8,692 bases of DNA from CAZWMK01 sp964635065 (lineage in GTDB: Bacteria; Pseudomonadota; Alphaproteobacteria; Sphingomonadales; Sphingomonadaceae): NCBI GenBank assembly GCA_964635065.1, contig CAZWMK010000099.1, positions 1 through 8,692 on the forward strand. Direction: 5' to 3'. The notes under the pieces are model-generated. The model ran no database searches, was not told the origin of the DNA, and saw nothing but the letters and a program-made list of their open reading frames with translations. A program made the position numbers and the translations under genes. The first letter of the stretch is position 1. Every line of letters starts with the position of its first letter. Below are positions 1 to 4,895 of this stretch, one piece after another.

Positions 1-645
1 TGAGGTTCGACACACCGCCCGAAATATGAACATGCGGGCAGCGCGCCCTGATTTCGGCACAGGCCTCGATGAAATCGACGCCGTAGTTATTGTGCTCCTC
101 GATCCCGGTCGCGACGGCGAAGATATTGGGATCGAAGATGATGTCTTCCGCCGGAAAACCGTTTTTCGTCAGAAGATCATAAGCGCGCGCACAGATTTCA
201 ACCTTGCGCGCCTTGCTGTCGGCCTGCCCTGTTTCATCGAAGGCCATGACGACGACGGCCGCGCCATAACGGCGGCACAGCCGTGCCTGTTCGAGGAAGG
301 CCGCCTCGCCTTCCTTCAGGCTGATCGAATTGACGATGGCCTTGCCGGCCACGCATTTCAGGCCAGCCTCGATCACGCTCCATTTGGAACTATCGATCAT
401 GATCGCGCGATGTCGGGTTCGGCAGCCACGAGCTTGAGGAAGGTGGTCATCGCCATTTCGGCGTCAAGCAGGCCTTCGTCCATGTTGATGTCGATGATCT
501 GCGCGCCAGACTCGACCTGTTCGCGCGCGACATCAAGCGCCGCGTTATAATCGCCCGACAGGATCAGCTTCTTGAACTTGGCCGAACCGGTGACGTTGGT
601 GCGTTCGCCGATGTTGACGAAGATCGCTGTATTTTCAGCTTGCAA
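1..645 (-). pseudogene. metH: Methionine synthase MetH, pterin-binding part; frameshifted and cut by the window edge
   Basis: Second half of a split cobalamin-dependent methionine synthase, which moves a methyl group from 5-methyl-THF through cobalamin to homocysteine. The first 81 residues read as the start of the folate-binding barrel (VNIGERTNVTGSAKF at 10-24, DINMDEG at 52-58, EPDIAR at 76-81), then one Ser and TGA at 397-399. The adjacent frame, from ATG at 398-400 to the edge, continues the same domain without a stop: MIDSSKW, VNSISLKEG, RRYGAAVVVMAFDE, DIIFDPNIFAVATG, EEHNNYG, HISGGVSNL. From memory, E. coli MetH reads IAR-VP-IMIDSSKW here; this sequence goes from the CG of Arg straight to ATC ATG, a net loss of 7 bases. 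The start is taken as TTG at 643-645, with GGAGG at 655-659 nine bases upstream; no ATG fits the conserved N-terminus. The B12 and reactivation domains should lie beyond base 1. A real mutation and a sequence error are both possible. Confidence 0.85.
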
Positions 646-1684
646 GGGAAAATGCCTCCAGACCCGACAGACGCATGGCCGGGTCGATTTGCGGAATGGG
701 ACGCGGCGCGATGCCCGCCAGTGCCTGCGCGATGCTGGCGATGTGGTTCGCCGTGGTGCCGCAGCAGCCACCCACCACATTCACCAGCCCCTGTTCGGCC
801 CACGCTTTCACGAGGCCCGCCGTCGTGACCGGAGCCTCGTCATACTGACCCATGTCGTTCGGCAAGCCGGCATTGGGATAAACCATGATCGCGGCATCCG
901 CGACACGCGCAAGCGCCTGGACATAGGGCCTGAGTTCGGTTGCACCGAACGAGCAGTTGAGGCCGATCGTCAAGGGCCGGGCATGGCGAACCGAATGCCA
1001 GAACGCCTCGACCGTCTGGCCCGACAAGTTGCGCCCCGACAGATCGGTCAATGTCATCGACAGCATCAGCGGCAGTTCGACACCGCGTGACGCCCCCGCA
1101 TCAAGGGCGGCGGCAATTGCCGCCTTGGCATTCAGCGTATCGAACACGGTTTCGATCAGAATGATGTCAACGCCACCATCCAGAAGCGCGTCGATCTGTT
1201 CGCGGTAAATATCGCGGACATGGTCGAAATCGACTTCACGAAAGCCAGGATTGTTGACATCGGGCGAGATCGACAGCGTCTTGTTGGTTGGCCCCAGCGC
1301 ACCGCAGACGAAACGCGGACGACCATCGCGCGCCGATGCCGCATCGGCGGCCGCACGAATGATGCGCGCGGCCGCCATGTTCACATCGCGCACCATGTGC
1401 GCCGCGCCATAGTCAGCGAGCGAGATCGCATTGGCGTTGAAGGTATTGGTAGCGACGATATCAGCGCCTGCCTCAAGATAACGGTCGCAGATTTCGCGCA
1501 CGATCCCGGCCTGCGTGATATTGAGCAGGTCGTTATTGCCCTTCTGGTCGCGATCGAGGGCCTGCGTGCCGCGATAATCGGCTTCGGTCAGGCGATAGCT
1601 CTGGATCGCCGTACCATAAGGACCATCCTTGATCAGGATGCGCTCGGCACAGGCCTTGCGGAAACGATCGGCAATATCGGTCAT
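635..1684 (-). CDS. metH: Methionine synthase MetH, homocysteine-binding (Hcy S-methyltransferase) subunit
   Basis: A 349-residue protein equal to the N-terminal homocysteine-binding barrel of MetH, encoded as its own gene. It binds homocysteine on zinc and takes the methyl group from methylcobalamin carried by the other half. Zinc ligands are visible as C244 in GLNCSFG and C307-C308 in GGCCGT, matching the three Cys of E. coli MetH. Other family motifs are ADIVATNTFNAN (74-85), GALGPTN (128-134), LIETVFDTLNAK (176-187) and YPNAGLP (269-275). The entry loop reads DGPYGT (20-25), where many homologues have DGGMGT or DGAFGT. The start is ATG 1682-1684, sharing ATGA with the metF stop; GAGG at 1692-1695 is a modest ribosome site. 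An in-frame extension to 1915 would run inside metF and shows no homology. The stop overlaps the next gene by 11 bases, suggesting translational coupling of the two halves. Split MetH is common in alphaproteobacteria. Confidence 0.95.
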   Translation of the reverse strand: MTDIADRFRKACAERILIKDGPYGTAIQSYRLTEADYRGTQALDRDQKGNNDLLNITQAGIVREICDRYLEAGADIVATNTFNANAISLADYGAAHMVRDVNMAAARIIRAAADAASARDGRPRFVCGALGPTNKTLSISPDVNNPGFREVDFDHVRDIYREQIDALLDGGVDIILIETVFDTLNAKAAIAAALDAGASRGVELPLMLSMTLTDLSGRNLSGQTVEAFWHSVRHARPLTIGLNCSFGATELRPYVQALARVADAAIMVYPNAGLPNDMGQYDEAPVTTAGLVKAWAEQGLVNVVGGCCGTTANHIASIAQALAGIAPRPIPQIDPAMRLSGLEAFSLAS

Positions 1685-2622
1685 GCTGCGGCCTCGATCT
1701 TGTGCACTGCCGGTCGCACCCCAAGCAGGTGACAGATGGCATAGGAAAGTTCCGCCCGGTTGAGCGTATAGAAATGGAAACCGCGCACGCCGCCCGCATA
1801 AAGACGGCGGCATAGTTCGGCCGTGACGGTCGCCGCCACAAGCTGGCGGGCGGCGGGCTTGTCGTCCAGCCCTTCGAACAGCCGCGCCATCCAGCCCGGC
1901 ATGTCTGTACCGCACATCGCCGCCATCTTCAGGGTCTGCGTGAAATTACTGACCGGCAGGATACCTGGCACGATCTCGGCATCGACCCCGGCGACTGCGG
2001 CAGAATCGCGGAAACGCAGATAGGTTTCCGGTTCGAAGAAGAATTGCGTAATGGCGCGCGTCGCACCGGCATCAAACTTGCGCTTGAGATTGTCGATATC
2101 AGCCGACAGCGACGGCGCTTCGGGATGCCCTTCGGGATAGGCCGCGACCGAAATCTCGAAGTCCGCAATCCCGCGCAGCCCCGCCACCAGTTCCGCGGCA
2201 TTGGCATAACCATCGGGATGGGCCTGAAACTGTTCACCCGCGCGCGGCGGATCTCCCCTCAATGCCACGATGTGCCGCACGCCGGCGTCCCAGTATTGGC
2301 GCGCAATCTCTGCAATCTCGTCGCGGCTGGCATCGACGCATGTCAGGTGCGCAGCCGGTTTCAGCGTCGTATCACGCACAATGCGCGCCACGGTCGCATG
2401 TGTCCGCTCGCGGGTGCTGCCGCCTGCGCCATAAGTGACCGACACGAAGCGCGGCGCAAGCGGCGCAAGCGTTTCGATCGATTCCCACAAGGTCTTTTCC
2501 ATCGTCTCGGTTTTCGGCGGAAAAAACTCGAAAGAGATATCAATGTCGCCTGCCATGTCCGCATAAAGCGGCGCCCCCAGCGCGCGCGCTGCCTCAGAAT
2601 GGTCGTCTGCCTTTACCGTCAT
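1681..2622 (-). CDS. metF: Methylenetetrahydrofolate reductase [NAD(P)H]
   Basis: A 313-residue FAD-dependent cytosolic enzyme reducing 5,10-methylene-THF to 5-methyl-THF, the methyl donor for MetH encoded just downstream. The length is close to E. coli MetF (296). Visible family motifs in order: FEFFPPKT (31-38, containing the catalytic Glu), SVTYGAGGS (61-69), HLTC (92-95), LRGDPP (121-126, flavin-contacting Asp), AAYPEGHPEA (160-169), TQFFFE (192-197), PGILPV (219-224) and GFHFYTLNRA (281-290). No gap or missing key residue is seen. The start is ATG 2620-2622: it has AGGAG at 2631-2635 eight bases upstream and overlaps the sahR stop as ATGA, as expected for translational coupling. A longer in-frame ORF from 2739 adds about 39 residues of unrelated sequence read through the end of sahR and is not used. 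Confidence 0.97.
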   Translation of the reverse strand: MTVKADDHSEAARALGAPLYADMAGDIDISFEFFPPKTETMEKTLWESIETLAPLAPRFVSVTYGAGGSTRERTHATVARIVRDTTLKPAAHLTCVDASRDEIAEIARQYWDAGVRHIVALRGDPPRAGEQFQAHPDGYANAAELVAGLRGIADFEISVAAYPEGHPEAPSLSADIDNLKRKFDAGATRAITQFFFEPETYLRFRDSAAVAGVDAEIVPGILPVSNFTQTLKMAAMCGTDMPGWMARLFEGLDDKPAARQLVAATVTAELCRRLYAGGVRGFHFYTLNRAELSYAICHLLGVRPAVHKIEAAA

Positions 2623-3569
2623 GCCGCTTTCTCCTGCCCGCTCGCCAAAGGGCGGGTGCCCAGCCAAAGCGTCACTGTCAATTCTCCTCCGGCCAGATGG
2701 TCGGTCACTTCCGCCTGAAGTCCGGCGGCGCGCATCCATCCCAGCACATGTTCATCAGCAAAACCCAGCCGCGCATGCGCATGGCGCTGGCGCAATTCCT
2801 CGCGTTCATGCGGCGCGAAATCAACGACCAGCAGACGCCCACCCGGCGCGAGCACCCGCGCGGCTTCGGCAATCGCATCGGCGGGCGCATCGGTATAATG
2901 CAGCACCTGATGCAGCAAGATCGTATCGACGCTGTCCTCGGCAAACGGCAAGGCGAACATATCCGCCTGCCGCAAGTTCACCGACCCAAGACCGATCGAT
3001 TCCAGTTTGCCGCGGGCCACCCGCAGCATTTCGGAACTGCGATCCAGCCCGATCGCCGTATCGGCCATGGGCGAAAGCAGTTCCAGCATGCGCCCCGTGC
3101 CTGTACCGATATCAACGAAAACGCCCAAAGAGCGCTGGCCAAGAATGTGCTGGATAGCCTGCTCGACCTCGCAGTCGGCAACATGGAGTGAACGCAGCGC
3201 ATCCCACGCAACGGCATGTTCGCTGAAATAACGCTCGGCCGCCGCCACCCGTTCGGCCCGAACGGCCGCCAGTCGCGCCAGATCGCCCGCAATGTCGGAC
3301 GCAGCATCGGGACAGGTTTCAATCAGTGCGAGCAACGGCTTCACAATGGCCGGATCGCCGGCATGCATGAACACCCACGCCCCTTCGCGGCGGCGATCAA
3401 TCAGGCCGGCATCGTGGAGTATCTTGACATGACGTGACACGCGCGGCTGGCTTTGGCATAGCACCTGTGCCAGTTCGCCCACCGACAGCTCCATCGCGTC
3501 GACGAGCGCCAGAATCCGCATCCGCGTCGGATCCGCCATAGCCCGGAAGATTTCGAGAGCCTGCACCAT
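2619..3569 (-). CDS. sahR: SahR-type ArsR-family regulator with SAM-methyltransferase-like sensor domain
   Basis: A 316-residue two-domain protein. Residues 1-85 are an ArsR winged helix-turn-helix: ALEIFRAMADPTRMRIL, recognition helix SQPRVSRHVKILHDAGLI (40-57), then the wing RREGAWVFM. Residues 140-305 are a class I methyltransferase fold with motif I VDIGTGTGR (152-160), acidic residue D176 in GLDRS, LLHQVLHY (218-225) and LAPGGRLLVVD (240-250). This architecture matches SahR, known in Proteobacteria as a repressor of SAM-cycle genes (ahcY, metE/metH, metF, metK) that leaves DNA when S-adenosylhomocysteine binds its methylase-like domain. First position in an operon with metF and metH supports this strongly. 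I do not see ArsR metal-binding cysteines of the arsenic type. The start ATG 3567-3569 fits the conserved N-terminus but has no Shine-Dalgarno; an operator-like palindrome begins eight bases upstream. Whether it also methylates anything is unknown. Confidence 0.9.
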   Translation of the reverse strand: MVQALEIFRAMADPTRMRILALVDAMELSVGELAQVLCQSQPRVSRHVKILHDAGLIDRRREGAWVFMHAGDPAIVKPLLALIETCPDAASDIAGDLARLAAVRAERVAAAERYFSEHAVAWDALRSLHVADCEVEQAIQHILGQRSLGVFVDIGTGTGRMLELLSPMADTAIGLDRSSEMLRVARGKLESIGLGSVNLRQADMFALPFAEDSVDTILLHQVLHYTDAPADAIAEAARVLAPGGRLLVVDFAPHEREELRQRHAHARLGFADEHVLGWMRAAGLQAEVTDHLAGGELTVTLWLGTRPLASGQEKAA

Positions 3570-3577
3570 GATTTTTT

Positions 3578-3599
3578 GACATAAACATGTCTTTATGTC
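3578..3599 (-). promoter_or_regulatory. Probable SahR operator (22-bp inverted repeat)
   Basis: The outer arms GACATAAA (3578-3585) and TTTATGTC (3592-3599) are perfect inverted repeats separated by six bases, CATGTC. A second, nested palindrome GACAT-N4-ATGTC occupies 3578-3591. The site lies eight bases before the sahR start codon and covers the predicted -10 and spacer, so a bound dimer would block transcription of the sahR-metF-metH operon. An AT-rich palindrome ahead of a SAM-cycle operon with an ArsR-type regulator fits a SahR autoregulatory site; the assignment is inference from position and symmetry. Confidence 0.75.
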
Positions 3600-3606
3600 A
3601 GGTCAA
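3578..3606 (-). promoter_or_regulatory. Candidate promoter of the sahR-metF-metH operon
   Basis: On the minus strand, TTGACC (3606-3601) is a good -35 element. After a 17-base spacer comes TATGTC (3583-3578), a weak -10 with three matches to TATAAT. Transcription would then start near 3571-3569, at or just before the sahR ATG, which accounts for the missing ribosome-binding site. The operator palindrome lies inside this promoter. Confidence 0.5.
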
Positions 3607-3672
3607 CGTCATTGTATCCCCCGTCTGCCTGTGGCACCGGGAAATCGAATTACAGCACAGGGGTAATCGACC

Positions 3673-4494
3673 ATGCGCGCGAGCCTTTTCATCGCGATGT
3701 CAGCCAGCCTGCTGCTTGGCGCCTGCGCCAGCACGCCCGGCCATCACCTGAAGGCAGAACAGGATCCGCTGGAGCCGTTCAACCGCCGCGTCTATGACTT
3801 CAACAAGGGCGTAGACAAGGTCTTCATCAAACCAACCACCGTGGTTTATCGCACCATCACGCCCGCCGCAGCCCGTCGCGGCGCGTCAAATGCACTTGAT
3901 AATGTCGATGAACCGCTGACCTTCGTCAACGCGCTGTTGCAAGGCAAGCCCAAGGTTGCCCTGAATGCGGTGGGGCGCTTTGTTGTCAACACGGTGCTTG
4001 GTGTCGGAGGCCTCGCCGACCACGCCACCGATATGGGCCTGCAAAAGCAGGAAGAAGACTTCGGCCAGACACTGGCCGTCTGGGGAATGAACAGCGGTCC
4101 CTATCTCATGCTGCCGCTGCTTGGCCCGTCGACATTTCGTGACACCATCGGTTTTGGCGTGGATACGCTGAGCGACCCCTTCAGCCATGCCCAGCGCGAG
4201 GCTGGTCTTTCTGGTCGTGAACGCATGGGTGTAACCGGCTTTGAAATCATTGATCTGCGTTCGCGCCTGATCGATACCATCGATCCGCTTCTGCGCGACA
4301 GCGCTGATGAATATGCCTTGCTGCGCTCCGCATATTTGCAGAACCGCCAGTCACTGGTGACTGACGGAGAGGAAGCTGACGCAGACGTCCCGCTACCCGT
4401 TCTTGACGATGAAACGCCTGCGCCTGCCCCCATGACGGCCGACGCCCCCGCGCCCGCCACCGAAGTGTCAGCCCCCGCCCCTGCTCAGCCCTGA
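3673..4494 (+). CDS. mlaA: MlaA/VacJ-family outer-membrane lipoprotein
   Basis: A 273-residue lipoprotein. MlaA sits in the outer membrane with porins and removes misplaced phospholipid from the outer leaflet, passing it to periplasmic MlaC for return to the inner membrane. The signal peptide is residues 1-17, with lipobox LGAC and lipidated C18. The MlaA domain spans about 28-225: DPLEPFNRRVYDFN (31-44), DNVDEPLTFVNALLQGK (76-92), GRFVVNTVLGVGGLADHA (101-118), EEDFGQTLAVWG (127-138), GPYLMLPLLGPST (142-154) and FGVDTLSDP (161-169). Residues 230-273 form an acidic, then Pro/Ala-rich low-complexity tail not typical of E. coli MlaA (251 residues). The start ATG 3673 has AGGGG at 3659-3663. No mlaC, mlaD or ABC-component gene lies nearby; the next gene is a small lipoprotein. 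I could not identify a convincing plus-strand promoter in the 103-base gap shared with sahR. Confidence 0.95.
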   Translation: MRASLFIAMSASLLLGACASTPGHHLKAEQDPLEPFNRRVYDFNKGVDKVFIKPTTVVYRTITPAAARRGASNALDNVDEPLTFVNALLQGKPKVALNAVGRFVVNTVLGVGGLADHATDMGLQKQEEDFGQTLAVWGMNSGPYLMLPLLGPSTFRDTIGFGVDTLSDPFSHAQREAGLSGRERMGVTGFEIIDLRSRLIDTIDPLLRDSADEYALLRSAYLQNRQSLVTDGEEADADVPLPVLDDETPAPAPMTADAPAPATEVSAPAPAQP

Positions 4495-4510
4495 GCATCG
4501 TCAGCAATCA

Positions 4511-4539
4511 TGCACCCTGCCCGATCATCGCGGGGTGCA
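4511..4539. other. Inverted repeat between mlaA and the small lipoprotein gene
   Basis: Arms TGCACCC (4511-4517) and GGGTGCA (4533-4539) are perfect complements around a 15-base loop. There is no T-run after it, so it is not a standard intrinsic terminator. It could be an mRNA stability or attenuating hairpin between the two plus-strand genes, or chance. Confidence 0.35.
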
Positions 4540-4559
4540 GTTCGAGGACAGGAACAGAT

Positions 4560-4829
4560 ATGCGCACCTTGTTCATGACCGGCCTTGTTGCCGTTTCGCT
4601 CATCGGCAGCCTCTCTGCCTGCGGTCAAAAAACCGATGACAGCGTCGAAGCCAGCACCACGGCGGCAACGGCAGACATCGAGGCTGCTGGAGATGCAGCC
4701 GCAGCCAAGGTCGATGCCGCCATGGCCGAAGCCGCCAATGCCGCAGCCCTGGCCGCCAGCAATACAAGCATGCAAAACGCACAGATCATGCAGGCCGGCC
4801 CGCAAGACACCGGCACCGTCGCACCCTGA
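4560..4829 (+). CDS. Small alanine-rich predicted lipoprotein
   Basis: An 89-residue protein of unrecognised family. Residues 1-20 form a lipoprotein signal peptide: MRTLFMTG, a hydrophobic core LVAVSLIGSL, then lipobox LSAC with C21 as the lipidated residue. The mature part is low-complexity: 25 of all 89 residues are Ala, and residues 30-67 alternate Ala with Asp/Glu/Lys in a pattern likely to form one amphipathic helix, loosely recalling Lpp-like or other small envelope lipoproteins. The tail (68-89) is Gln/Asn/Gly/Pro-rich. GAGGA (4544-4548) and AGGAA (4550-4554) lie before the ATG at 4560. The gene starts 65 bases after mlaA on the same strand, so it may be cotranscribed, but a link to lipid transport is speculation. 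The signal peptide and ribosome site make a real gene likely. Confidence 0.75.
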   Translation: MRTLFMTGLVAVSLIGSLSACGQKTDDSVEASTTAATADIEAAGDAAAAKVDAAMAEAANAAALAASNTSMQNAQIMQAGPQDTGTVAP

Positions 4830-4847
4830 ACTCCACCTGAAAGGCCA

Positions 4848-4879
4848 CGGCGCGGGGGATCGCAACACTGCCCGCGCCG
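4848..4879. terminator. Candidate hairpin terminator between convergent genes
   Basis: CGGCGCGGG (4848-4856) and CCCGCGCCG (4871-4879) form a perfect 9-bp GC stem with a 14-base loop. It lies in the 66-base gap between two convergent genes, where a terminator is expected. No clear T-run follows on either strand, so it is at best an atypical, possibly bidirectional, terminator. Confidence 0.45.
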
Positions 4880-4895
4880 CGTCCGTCTGACTTGT

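Noticed and set aside
26..550. Plus-strand open frame of 174 codons
   Set aside because: It is antisense to metH, whose conserved protein sequence is read on the minus strand throughout. The frame has no recognisable motif; long antisense frames are common at this GC.
397..780. Longer metH start from ATG at 780
   Set aside because: The added 45 residues are Arg/Trp-rich sequence read out of frame through the homocysteine-subunit gene, with no homology.
635..1915. N-terminal extension of the homocysteine subunit to 1915
   Set aside because: It would overlap metF by over 230 bases and has no family resemblance; the ATGA start at 1684 fits the conserved N-terminus.
2623..2739. N-terminal extension of MetF
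   Set aside because: It lies within the 3' end of sahR in another frame; the start at 2622 has a good ribosome site and matches family length.
3576..3605. TTGACA at 3576-3581 as a plus-strand -35 for mlaA
   Set aside because: No acceptable -10 occurs 16-18 bases downstream, and the match is part of the operator palindrome.
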